Shown: in pieces, positions 42,838-53,390 of the stretch
How positions within the stretch are numbered: position 1 is the first letter of the stretch
Layout of the letters: the number at the start of each line of letters is the position of its first letter
NCBI RefSeq assembly: GCF_963082655.1
Contig: NC_081553.1
Span: forward strand, 35,173,232 to 35,237,231
Direction: 5' to 3'
DNA from: Stomoxys calcitrans
Lineage: Eukaryota; Arthropoda; Insecta; Diptera; Muscidae
DNA length: 64,000 nucleotides
The notes under the pieces: model-generated
Databases searched by the model: none
What the model was told of the DNA's origin: nothing
Seen by the model: the letters and a program-made list of their open reading frames with translations, nothing else
Translations under genes and position numbers: made by a program

Positions 42838-42925
42838 AATCATTTTCCGATTCGATTCACTTTCTGATTCGATTCACTTTCTGATTCGAATCACTTTCTG
42901 ATTCGGATCAATTTCTGATTTCTGT
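42838..42925. repeat. 17-bp tandem repeat in a subfamily D head
   Basis: Five to six units of CACTTTCTGATTCGAAT (variants with GATT, GGAT). A single unit of the same sequence is present in the head of the other D copy (about 56525-56542), so the run is a local expansion. Confidence 0.85.
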
Positions 42926-44450
42926 CCATGTCAATTTGTGTACAAAGTACAGGTCGCAGTTTTTATCCGATTGTCTTAAAATTTGGTACATGCATGTTTT
43001 TCGGCCTAGAGACGAAGCCTATTGAAACTGGAAAAAATTTGTTCAGATTTAGATATAGCTCCCATATATATGTTCGTCCGATTTGCAGTAATATTGCAAT
43101 AAAATAGTCTCTTGTTAACCGATTCTCTCGAAATTTGTTAGGAAGGCTTTTCTCTTTACTCTCAACATTACTGGTGAATTTCATGGAAATCGGTTCAGAT
43201 TTAGATATAGCTCTCATATATATACATCACCCGATTTTCACTTCTAAAGCCACTGCAAGCGCATTTATTGATAAATCTTCACAAAACTACGTACAATGAT
43301 TTCCTCGAAGACTTCCACAATATTTTTAAAGTTTACTCGAAATCGGTTCAGATTTATATATAGCTCCCATATATATGTTCGTCCGATTTGCGGTAATATT
43401 CCAACAAAAAGGTCTTTTGTTAACCGATTCTCTTGAAATTCGGCTGGAAGTATTTTCTTATGACTCTCGACATTACTGACGAATTTCATGGAAATTGGTT
43501 CAGATTTAGATATAGCTCTCTCATATATATATATATCTCCCGATTTTCACTTCTAGAGCCACTGCAAGCGCATTTATTGATCTCTCTTCCCAAAACTTCG
43601 TATAATGATTTCCTCGAAGACTTCCACAATATTTTTAAGGTTTACTCGAAATCGGTTCAGATTTATATAAAGCTCCCATATATATGTTCGTCCGATTTGC
43701 AGTAATATTGCAACAAAAAGGTCCTTTGTTAACCGATTCTCTCGAAATTCGGCTGAAAGTATTTTCTTATGACTTTCGACATTACTGATGAATTTCATGG
43801 AAATCGGTTCAGATTTAGATATAGCTCTCTCATATGTATATATCTCCCGATTTTCACTTCTAGAGCCACTGCAAGCGCATTTATTGACCTATCTTCCCAA
43901 AACTTCGTATAATGATTTCCTCGAAGACTTCCACAATATTTTTAAAGTTTACTCGAAATCGGTTCAGATTTATATATAGCTCCCATATATATGTTCGTCC
44001 GATTTGCGGTAATATTGCAACAAAAAGGTCTTTTGTTAACCGATTCTCTCGAAATTCGGCTGGAAGTATTTTCTTATGACTCTCGACATTACTGATGAAT
44101 TTCATGGAAATCGGTTCAGATATAAATATAGTTCTCTCATATATATATCTCCCGATTTTCACTTCTAGAGCCACTGCAAGCGCATTTATTGACCCATCTT
44201 CCCAAAACTTCGTACAATGATTTCCTCGAAGACTTCCACAATATTTTTGAAGTTTTCTCGAAATCGGTTCAGATTTAGATATAGCTCTCATACATATGTT
44301 CGTCCGATTTGCAGTAATATTGCAATAAAATAGTCTTTTGTTAACCGATTCTCTCGTAATTCGGCTGGAAGGATGACTATGACTCTCAATATTACTGGAG
44401 AATTTCATGGAAATTGGTTCAGATTTAGATATAGCTCTCATATATATATA

Positions 44451-44684
44451 GGGTTGCCCAAAAAGTAATTGCGGATTTTTCATATAGTCGACATTGACAA
44501 TTTTTTTCACAGCTTGTGACTCTGTAATTGCATTCTTTCTTCTGTCAGTTATCAGCTGTTACTTTTAGCTTGCTTTAGAAAAAAAGTGTAAAAAAAGTAT
44601 ATTTGATTAAAGTTCATTCTAAGTTTTATTAAAAATGCATTTACTTTCTTTTAAAAATCCGCAATTACTTTTTGGGCAACCCAA
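44451..44684 (-). mobile_element. Mariner-type MITE, copy 2
   Basis: Near-identical to the copy at 42302-42538 but reversed. It starts GGGTTGCCCAAAAAG (the outer TT is missing) after TA at 44449-44450 and ends GGGCAACCCAA before TA at 44685-44686. Inserted in a TATATATATA run of a subfamily D element. Confidence 0.88.
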
Positions 44685-45030
44685 TACATCACCCAATTTT
44701 CTCTCCTAGAGCCACTGGAAGCGCATTGTTGGACCAATCTTGCCAAAATCTTTCACGACGCTTTCCTCGACGACTACCACAGTATCTGAGAAGTTTGCTC
44801 GAAATCGGTTCAGAATTAGATATAACTCCCATATATATGATCGTCAGATTTTGGGTAGTAAGCAATAATGTTGTCATTTGTCAACCATAGTTATAACAGT
44901 TTGAACATATTTGCTCTCCGAGGTCCTTCAATATAGGTTCAAAAAGGGGTATACCTCCCACATTGTACTTATAGGGTAGATGTAGGCTATTATACATTCG
45001 GCACCGCCTGACTTTTGCCCTTCCTTACTG

Positions 45031-46389
45031 GTTTTTAATCTTTTTTTTCGGTTCTATTTCACTGTGCTATGGCAACCATTTGCATAAAATCTGAATGATC
45101 ATTTTGAAGCCCAATGTACAATAGATGAAATTTTTCAATGAGTTCATATTTATTTCAACTTTCAATGAATTTGCCTACCACAGATAATATTTTCAAATCA
45201 CATATGCACATATGTAAATCACTCAATTTGAACCCAAAATTCACAGAATCATTTCGATAATCACAATATTTTCCAAGAATAAAAATTCCTGCTTGAAATA
45301 CCAGAATAATGCCTGTAATATCCTTATTGAAGAAATTCCAAGGCCATGTTAATCTGGGTAGTATTAATGTCAGCACTAGGATATCATAATGGCTATTCTA
45401 GTAAATTTATGGAATTTATGTTGAAATTAAGGCTTTGAACAACGACTTTATAATGAAAGCAAAACAAAAATTGTAATTTCTTGGAACTGTAGAGAGATTC
45501 CGGTTAAAATGGGTTTAAAAATTCCATCTCCACTTTGTGCTGAAGAAAAAGATAGAGAGAGAGAGAGAGAAAGTAATGCCCAGTTGGCAATATGTCATCT
45601 AGTCATTATTTCTCAGTTTTTTTTCTCCCCCATTTCGTCCTTGAGGATAATTCAATGCCTATCCTTTAACAAGGAAATTCTACGAATACTACAAAAAGGC
45701 AAAATAAACAAAGGCAGGTGTTTCCAAAAATCAGTTAAAACAGGAAATTTTACTGCTCTTCTCAAAACCACAAACACTAACTAACACTGACACACTTACA
45801 CAATAATACTTCCTCTTATAGCATAGATGGTACTGTAAGCATGAGTACCAACAAAACTACACAAAAATGCCTCTCATTGAAGCTGAATTGGTTTTGCATT
45901 TTTTGATTTCGTAAAGGAGAAGAAAATGTTAAATACATACAAGAAAAAAACCATATGATAGATAGTTGAAGGCTATAGCGGATATTATATCCTTTGCAGT
46001 TTGTTACTGCTTTGTTACTGCAATCCACATTCTCTTGCTCAAAGGACATTGAAAGGAATTTTTCAAAGAGCTAGAAAAAAATTTTTTTTTTTCAGTATTA
46101 TAGGTCATTTTAGTTTTTTTTTTTTGTTTGCAATTGAGATTAGTTTCATTGTGCTTGCAACGAATAATGAATGAAAATTAGAAAAATTCATTCAAACAAA
46201 AATTTTAGATAAAGTCTCCCAAAAGTGTCTTTGTATCATGTAGGTAAATTAAAAGAGCACAGAAATTCCACAGTAAGTTGTATAAAGTCACTCATTTACG
46301 AAGCCTATAAAGCTATAGGGGGAGAATGATCGGAGGAAGGGGTGTCACTTGTAGAATATAATGAGGTCATACTAATCAACATGTGTCTT
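45031..46389. other. Unique AT-rich stretch
   Basis: No repeat family or gene recognised. It holds a (GA) run at about 45550-45570 and poly-T runs near 46081-46092 and 46115-46124. ORFs such as 45509-45784 include the GA run and look non-coding. Confidence 0.4.
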
Positions 46390-46774
46390 TTTTTGTGCCA
46401 TACACCACTACTTTCGTACAGGATAATGTAACTTAGTGCCTTTTCCTTGTAACACTCAGAAGGAAGAGATATAAACCCACTGATAAACGAAAAAACACGA
46501 AATTGGTTGAAAATTTTTTGGTCAAATAAGATGGGGGGATGCCCCATCCCAAACCCCACGCGAGCGGACATGTTTACCGATTGGGACAATATGGGTATCA
46601 AATAAAAGGTATTTAAGATAAGAGTACGAACTTGGCATAAAAATGTCAGCCTAAGTGTTGGAGGGGTCCCCCAACTCCAAAAACACTGTCACACACCACA
46701 CTTTCACCACTTTGGGCAACATGGGTATCAAGTGAAAGGTTCTCAAAAGTAGAGTATAAATCTGACATAAAAAA
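46390..46774. mobile_element. Fragments of a D-type head and a Helitron family E repeat
   Basis: About 46400-46490 resembles a subfamily D head (CCATACACCACTACT, CAGGATAATGTAACTT, CAGAAGGAAGAGATATA). About 46520-46765 resembles two diverged family E units (ACCGATTGGGACAATATGGG, ATCAAATAAAAGGTATTT). Both are old and truncated. Confidence 0.55.
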
Positions 46775-48172
46775 CAAGTAAAAGCGTACTAAGCTCGGAC
46801 GGGCCGAATCTTATATACCCTCCACCATGGATCGCATTTCTCGAGCTCTTGCCACGGTATCTCTTTTTAGGCAAACAAAGGATAAAAAAAGAATTGCTAT
46901 CTTATTGAAACAATATCAAGTTATGGTTCATTTCGGACCATACTTAAACTGAATATTGGAGACCATAGTAGAAGTCATTGCGTAAAATTTCAGCCAAATC
47001 TAGTAAGAATTGCGCACTTTAGGGGCTGAAGAAGTAAAATAGGGAGATTGGTTTATAAAGGGGCTGCATTAGCCTATAAGCCGATTCATGCCAATTTCGA
47101 CACGTATGTTAAAGGTCATAAGAGAAGCCGTTGTACAAAATTTCAGCCAAATCGGATAATAATTGCGCCCTCTAGTGGCTCAAGAAGTCAAGACTCCAGA
47201 TCGGTTTATATGACAGCTGTATCTGGATATGGACCGATTTAAACCATACTCAGCACAGTTGTTGAAAGTCATAACAAAACACGTCATGCAATATTTCAGC
47301 CAAATCGGATAATAATTGCGTCCTCTAGAGGCTCAAGAAGTCAAAACCCCAGATCGGTTTATATGGCAGCTATATCAGGTTATGGACCGATTTGAACTAT
47401 TCTTAGCACAGTTGTTGAAAGTCATAACAAAACACGTCATGCAATACTTCAGCCAAATCGGATAGGAATTGCTCCCTGTAGAGGCTTAAGAAGTCAAGAC
47501 CCCAGATCGGTTTATATGACAGCTATATCAAGTTACGGACCGATTTGAACTGTTCTTGGCACAGTTGTTGAAGGTTATAACAAAACACCTCATGCCAAAT
47601 TTCAGCCAAATCAGGAAAATAATTGCCTCCTCTAGTGGCTCAAGAAGTCAAGACCCCAGATCGGTTTATATGGCAGCTATATCAGGTTATGGACCGATTT
47701 GAACTGTTCTTAGCACAGTTGTTGAAGGTCATAACAAAACATCTTATGCAAAATTTTAGCCAAATCGGATAATAATTGCGTCCTCTAGTGGCTCAAGAAG
47801 TCAAGACCCCAGATCGGTTTATATGGCAGCTATATCAGGTTATGGACCGATTTGAACCATTCTTAATACAGCTGTTGGAAGTCATAACAAAACACGTCAT
47901 GCAATATTTCAGCCAAATCGGATAGGAATTGCTGCCTGTAGAGGCTTAAGAAGTCAAGACCCCAGATCGGTTTATATGGCAGCTATATCAGGTTATGGAC
48001 CGATTTGAACTGTTCTTAGCACAGTTGTTGAAGGTTATAACAAAACATCTCATGCAAAATTTCAGCCAAATCGGATGATAATTGCGTCCTCTAGGACTCA
48101 AGAAGTCAAAACCTCAGATCGGTTTATATGGCAGCTATATCAGTTGTTGGATGTCAAAACAGAACATTATGT
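46775..48172 (-). mobile_element. DINE-1/HINE-like element, subfamily A, head lost
   Basis: The tail at the left is CAAGTAAAAGCGTACTAAGC, CGGGCCGAATC and TATATACCCTCCACCATGG. About eight A repeats follow, of which those from 47100 on are very alike, with 152-153-bp spacing (ACGTCATGC at 47281 and 47434, next at 47587). It stops inside a repeat where a SINE piece begins, so head and GTCY are absent. Confidence 0.8.
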
Positions 48173-48295
48173 GCACGCACTGCGGCACGCCGTTCGGACT
48201 CGGCTATAAAACTAGGCCCCTTATCATTGAGCTTAAACTTGACTTGGACTGCACTCCTTGATATGTGAGATGTTTGCCCCTGTTCCTTAGTGGTA
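48173..48295 (+). mobile_element. SINE 3' fragment
   Basis: GCACTGCGGCACGCCGTTC, GGACTCGGCTATAAAA and TTGAGCTTAAACTTGA up to CCCCTGTTCCTTAGTGG. Only the distal body of the tRNA-derived SINE is present, without the tRNA-like head. Confidence 0.75.
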
Positions 48296-48742
48296 TTATT
48301 ACTAAAAATCTATGTACCATCTTAAGGGTCGATCGGGAGAGATCTAAGGGTGTAGCGAACCACACATCCGCAATTTATGTAGAAATTGTCACCAGCATTT
48401 CATTTTCTCCCACTGTGCATATCACTTTTTTTTGCGAGTACTTATGCTGCAAAAATATAAATTTACTTTTTAATGTACATTCGTTGGTTTTTTCCCCACT
48501 TTTGTTGAGTAAACCTTACAAAAACCATTGGAAATGAAGAGCACAAACACAAAAGATGGGAGGAAATTGTTATTTGTGGCAAGACCCACTTACACATGTA
48601 CACAAGCTAACACAGCATGTATTTTAACAAACAAAGCAATAACCGACAAAAAAAGTTATGAATGAGCAAAAACTATAAAAAGAGAACAACACAAACATAT
48701 GAGCAAATACACTTTATATAACCAAATATTATATAGAGTAAA
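48296..48742. other. Unique AT-rich spacer
   Basis: No gene or repeat recognised. The ORF at 48265-48537 begins inside the SINE fragment and has no domain. Confidence 0.35.
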
Positions 48743-49472
48743 CAAGTAAAAGCGTGCTAAGTTCGGTCGGGCCGAATCTTATATACCCTCCACCATGGAG
48801 CGCATTTGTCGAGTTCTTTTCCCGGCATCTCTTCTTAGGCAAAAAATGATATAAGAAAAGATTTGCTCTGCTATTAGAGCGATATCAAGATGTGATCCGG
48901 TTTAGACCACAATAAAATTATGTGTTGGAGAACTGTGTAAAATGCCAGCCAATTCGAATAAGAATTGCGCCCTTTGGGGGCTCAAGAAGTAAAATTGAGA
49001 GATCGATTTTTAATGGAGCTGTATGAGGCTATAGACCGATTCAGACCATAATAAACACGTATGTTGATGGTCATTAGAGGATCCGTCGTACAGAATTTCA
49101 TGCAAATCGGATAAGAATTGCGCCCTCTAGAGGCTCCAGAAGTTAAGACCCATGATCGGTTAATATGGCAGCTATATCAAAACATAGACCGATATGGCCC
49201 ATTTACAATCCCAACCGACCTTCACTAATAAGAAGTAAATATTTGTGCAAAATTTTAAGCGGCTTAGCTTCACTCCCTCGAAAGTTAGCGTGCTTTCGAC
49301 AGGCAGGCGTATGAACGGAAGGACATGAGACGGACGAACATGGCTAGATCGGCATAAAATGTCACGACGATCAAGAATTTATATACTTTATGGGGTCTCA
49401 GACGAATATTTCGAGTAGTTACAAACAGAATGACGAAATAAGAAACCCCCATCCTAAGGTGGAGGGTATAAA
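48743..49472 (-). mobile_element. DINE-1/HINE-like element, subfamily A, short complete copy
   Basis: 730 bp with both ends: CAAGTAAAAGCGTGCTAAG and a GGTCGGGCCGAA hairpin arm at the left, ATCCTAAGGTGGAGGGTATAA at the right. Only about two to three central repeats and a degenerate GTCY tract (ACAGGCAGGCG near 49300). It shows that the array length is the main size variable among copies. Confidence 0.85.
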
Positions 49473-49750
49473 AGCTTGTTATGTATAGTCAACTATTTTC
49501 CCATCAAAATAGAGACATAGATTTTAAATTTTTTTATTCAACTTTCTTCATTTTATTGCACTTTCAAATCTAATAAATTTGTTTTTCTCTTCTTTATAGG
49601 TAAGTGTCTAAAAACTAGTCTTAAATCCTGCAAAATAGGTAAGTTTTGGAAAGAACACCACGGACGTCGATTAACACTCATCTGATTTATTTATCTGTTA
49701 GGGCGAGGATACTTTTTCTAATGGTGTTCGAGATCAAATTAATGATCAAC
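49473..49750. other. Unique sequence around the second ratchet site
   Basis: A repeat-free island like that at 1553-2095. It contains a branch-point-like CTAAT at about 49571, a pyrimidine tract, and the candidate recursive splice site at 49599/49600. Confidence 0.5.
49570..49644 (+). promoter_or_regulatory. Candidate recursive splice site 2 with possible RS-exon
   Basis: CTAAT (branch-point-like) lies about 29 nt upstream, then a T/C tract TTTGTTTTTCTCTTCTTT, ATAG ending at 49599 and GTAAGTGTC from 49600. A second AG|GTAAGTTTT follows at 49638/49639, so a 39-nt 'RS-exon' could be defined between the two. The GTAAGTGTC continuation is the same as at the 1803/1804 site. Strength is judged by consensus only. 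Confidence 0.6.
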
Positions 49751-49984
49751 AAGTAAGGACGGACTAAAGTCGCACGAAGTCGATCTTTTGATGACCCACA
49801 CCACATTGGGTATGTAGGTTAGGTCGTCGAAACAAAAATTTGCTTAAATTTGAAATTTAGAATTCCAACCAAAATCAAGACATATTGTGGAAGTTATCGA
49901 AAAAAGAGAAGATCGGTTGATTAATGCGTTAGCGAAAGCCTAAAAAGTGAAAAAAAGTGAAAGTAGGGAGACATATAAATGGTG
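49751..49984. mobile_element. Probable tail of another Helentron-type repeat family
   Basis: CAACAAGTAAGGACGGACTA, AAAGTCGCACGAAGTCGA and ACCCACACCACATTGGGTAT resemble a dispersed fly repeat end (ACAAGTAAGGACGG type) that is related in layout to, but distinct from, the A-D elements. The remainder is not recognised. Confidence 0.4.
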
Positions 49985-50735
49985 ATTTTTTAAGAGCTAT
50001 AGGAAAGTTTTTATAAAGAAAACACTTAAAACTCAGAATAATGCAAAAAGTCTTTATTTAATGTTGGAAGAATATTTCATGCAAATGTTAACCGTGACTG
50101 CGTCTCAAATGGTCCATTTGCTTAGCTCAATTTTGGCATACTCATTCCAACATTGCGGCCGGTATCTCACGAATAAATGCTTCAATGTTGTCTTCCAATG
50201 CGTTAATTGAAGCGGACTTGTCTGTATAGACATTAGCTTTAACAAAAAAAGCCTAAAGGCGTTTAATCGCTCGGTCTAGGCGGCCAATTGACCGGTTCCG
50301 AAGGTGAAGTGAAATGTTCACTGAACTCGCCTCTCAATAGGTCCATTGCTACGCGTAATGTGTGGCATGTCGCGTGATGTGTGGCAAGTCAAGCTCTTGC
50401 GTTTTTGGCAAAAAAAAGGTTGGATATCATCTCACGATAGCGCTCGCCATTCACAGTTACGTTACGATGTGCATGATCTTTGATGAAATACGGTCCAATG
50501 ATAACACCAGCCCATAAACCGCACTACACTGTAACTTTTTCTGGATGCATTGTTAGCTCGTGCAATGCTTCTTGCTGATATTCACTACAAAATCGATAAT
50601 TCTGCTTATTTACGTACCCATTGAGCCAAAAATGGGTTTCGTCGCTCAATGGAAGAAACGAATTCCAAGCATTGTTCGTTTGCAAGACGATTCAAGGTTA
50701 GCTGTTTAAACCAGTGTTGCTTATAAGATAATAGC
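49985..50735 (-). pseudogene. Decayed Tc1/mariner-superfamily transposase, relic 1
   Basis: On the minus strand, translation in pieces gives ...NGYVNKQNYRF, GLWAGVIIGPYFIKDHAHR, VTVNGERYREMIS and, after a gap, VYTDKSASINALEDNIEAFI and MDHLRRSHG. This order is typical of IS630/Tc1/mariner (DDE_3) transposases of insects. The W-F-Q-Q-D-G block that carries the second catalytic Asp is not found, consistent with an internal deletion, and there are many stops and frame changes. Only the C-terminal half or two thirds remains. Confidence 0.75.
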
Positions 50736-51062
50736 TAACCCTTTATCAAGAATTTTTTTTCTAATTTTTATTCAAATATTTTTAAACAAATATTTAATAA
50801 TGAATATATAAAGTTTCTTTTTTGGATTTTGGCTTCTGTATCATAGTCGGTCAAATGTTTTTAAGCAACATCACACATTTTGCCTTACTTTTGCAAGTTC
50901 TTTGCTGTGCTATTCATTGAATAGAAAGCATTCAACGAAATGGTCTACAGCCATTCAAATTCAAATATGTAAATAGGGAAAAATAACAACTAAAAATGTG
51001 CTAAGTTTGTCACTGCCGAACTTTGAATACCCACCAACATGGAAATATTAATCATCCTATTT
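50736..51062. other. AT-rich spacer with a DINE-like tail stub
   Basis: AT-rich and unassigned to about 50980. Then AACAACTAAAAATGTGCTAA, CACTGCCGAACTTTG and AATACCCACCAACATGG (about 50983-51043) form a minus-strand DINE-like tail stub, just left of the next DINE-like copy. Confidence 0.5.
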
Positions 51063-52274
51063 TTATACCCTCCACCATGGGGGTATACTAATTTCGTCAC
51101 TCCGTTTGTAACATATCGAAATATTGATCTGAGACCGAGCATATTCTCGATCGTCTTGATATTCATAGTCGATTTAGCCATGTCCGTCCGTCCGTCTGTC
51201 TGTCTGTCCGTCTGTCTGTCCGTCTGTCTGTCCTTCTGTCTGTCCGTCCGTCTGTCTGTCTGTCCGTCTGTCGAAAGCACGCTAACTTTCGAAGGATTAA
51301 AGCTAGGTGCTTGGAATTTTGCCAAAATACTTCTTATTAGTGCAAGTCGGTTGGGATTGTAAATGGGTCAAATCGGTTCATGTTTTGATATAGCTGCCAT
51401 ATAAACCAATATCGGGTCTTGACTTCCTGAGCCGCTATAGGGCACAATTATTATTCGATTTGGCTGACATTTTGCACCAAGTGTTTTATTTTGACTATTA
51501 ACAACAATGCCAAGTATGGTTAAACTCAGTTCATAACCTTATATAGCTCCCATATAAACTGATCTCAGATATAAATTTTTGAGCCGATAGAGGGCGCAAT
51601 AATTATCGCATTTGGCTGAAAGTTTGCTTAAAGTGTTTTGGTTTGACCGTCAACTACTGTGCAGAGTATGGTTCAAATCGGTTCATAACCTGATATAGCT
51701 CCCATATTGACCGATTTCGTATCTTGACTTTTTGAGCCGCTAGAGGGCACAACTATTAACCGATTTGGCTGAAAGTTTGCATGAAATGATTTTTTTTTTA
51801 ACTTTTAACAACTATGCCAGATATGGTTTAAAACGGTGCATGACATAGATGCCATATAAATCGATCTGGGATCTTGACTTCTTAAGCCTCTAGAGGGCGC
51901 TATTCTTTTCCGCTATGTCTGAAATTTTGTACAACGGCTTCTCTCATGACCTTCAACATACGTCTGAATCGGTCTTTAGCCTGATACAGCTCTCATACAA
52001 AACAATCTCCCTATTTTACTTCTTGAGCCCCTAAAGGGAGTAATTTATATTCGAGTTGGCTGAAATTTTACACAATGACCCCTATTATGGTCTCCAAATC
52101 AGTTATGGTCCAAATCGGATCATAACGGGATATAGCTCTAATAACATAGCTATTCTTTTGTTTTATCCTTTGTTTGTCTAAAAAAGAGATACCGGGAAAG
52201 GAACATGACAAATGCGATCCATGGTGGAGGGTATATAAGATTCGGCCCGGCCGAACTTAGCACGCGTTTACTTG
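51063..52274 (+). mobile_element. DINE-1/HINE-like element, subfamily A, complete
   Basis: TTATACCCTCCACCATGGGG, then GTCACTCCGTTTGTAACA and TAGCCATGTCC, a GTCY tract of about 95 bp (51182-51275), GAAAGCACGCTAACTTTCG, about five A repeats, CCATGGTGGAGGGTATATAAG, CGGCCCGGCCGAACTTAGC and GCGTTTACTTG. All parts are present, with no target duplication. Confidence 0.87.
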
Positions 52275-52800
52275 CTTTATTATAACTCCACTACCATATC
52301 CATAATAATATGCAAATGGGGGCTGGTCTGGATCAGTTTTGATTCAGATCGCGAGAACTTTTATACACGTCACAGTTGCAGTGAAATGAAGACCCTAAAA
52401 TGGAAATTCGGTCTATATGACAGCTATAACTAAATTTGAACCATATTTGGGTCCGATGTTGGGAGTCTTTATATAACTTACTGTTTCAAATTTCAGAGAA
52501 CTCGGGTGCAATTGGAATCATATCTGAGTCGGATGTCGGGAGGTTTAAAACAACTCACTATTTTAAATTCCAGCGAAATCGGGTAATAAACAAAGCTTTA
52601 ATGGGCTTCAGACCCAATCGACCAAATCGGCAGATCGGTCTATATGGCGGCTTAATCCAAATATGCTCCGATTTGTCCCGTTCAAGAATTTTCCCTGCGT
52701 GCAGCAAAAAGACGTATCTGTGCCAAGTTTCAGCTTAATATCTAAATTTTTGAAGGCTGTAGACTGAATCGCTGTGTCAGAGATTATAAAATGAGCACAG
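52275..52800 (-). mobile_element. Diverged subfamily B-related fragment
   Basis: Repeats with TTCGGTCTATATGACAGC, TCGGTCTATATGGCGGC and TAATATCTAAATTTTTGAAGG match subfamily B in reduced form. The head stops at GACTGAATCGCTGTGTCAG without the TATA block. Old and truncated at both ends. Confidence 0.6.
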
Positions 52801-52954
52801 AAGATCAAGGCGCTTAGAACGTTATTCTACATTCAGATAGTGGAAAAAATGTTCTGTCATCGCCAATTAAAGTCCGTAGGAAGTAAGTCGTGTGGTTACA
52901 ACAACAACGTTAAATCGCCTTAGAATTTTATGATGTCCGATACGTTTACGCTTT

Positions 52955-53268
52955 AATTGCAAATTTTGCCCATGAATATTCCACTAAGGAACAGGGCAAA
53001 CTTCTCACATATCAATGAGTGCAGACCGATTTAAGTTTTAAGCTCTATGATAAGGGACCTTCTTTTTATAGCCGAGTCCGAACAGCGTGCGGCAGTGCGA
53101 CACCACTTTGTAGAGAAGTTTTACATGGCATAGTACCTCATAAATGTTGCCAGCATTAGGAGAGGAAAACCACCGCTGAAAATGTTTTGCTGATGGTCTC
53201 GCCGGGATTCGAACCAAGGCGTTCAGCGTCATAGGCGGACTTGCTAACCTCTGCACTACGGTGGCCTC
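52955..53268 (-). mobile_element. tRNA-derived SINE, copy 4
   Basis: Full length: TTGCAAATTTTGCCCATGAA at the left, tRNA-like head at the right (GGAGGCCACCGTAGTGCAG on the minus strand, B box GGTTCGAATCC). A short possible target duplication TACGTT on both sides is too weak to rely on. Confidence 0.82.
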
Positions 53269-53390
53269 CGTACGTTGTTGGTTCGGAAAAACCATACAAA
53301 TCTTACAAGCAATGGTAACAAAAGTCTACATGCTTGTAAAGGGGTTTTCGAAAGGGACCCTAATAGAGTGGACCTATAGCAAACGACGCC

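Larger units (their letters stand above)
42720..45030 (+). mobile_element. DINE-1/HINE-like element, subfamily D, dimeric repeats
   Basis: Head TTATACCCTACATCACC with CACTGTGGTACAGGG, TTGTTTGCAACATC and GAAGGAAGAGAG. A 17-bp tandem repeat (42838-42925) stands near where other copies have GTCY, followed by TGTCCATGTC. The central array alternates two related half-units, one with TATGTTCGTCCGATTTGC and one with CCCGATTTTCACTTCTAGAG, repeating about every 310 bp (for example 43376 and 43686). The tail is TTATACATTCGGCACCGCC and CCTTCCTTACTG. A MITE is inserted at 44451-44684. Confidence 0.8.
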
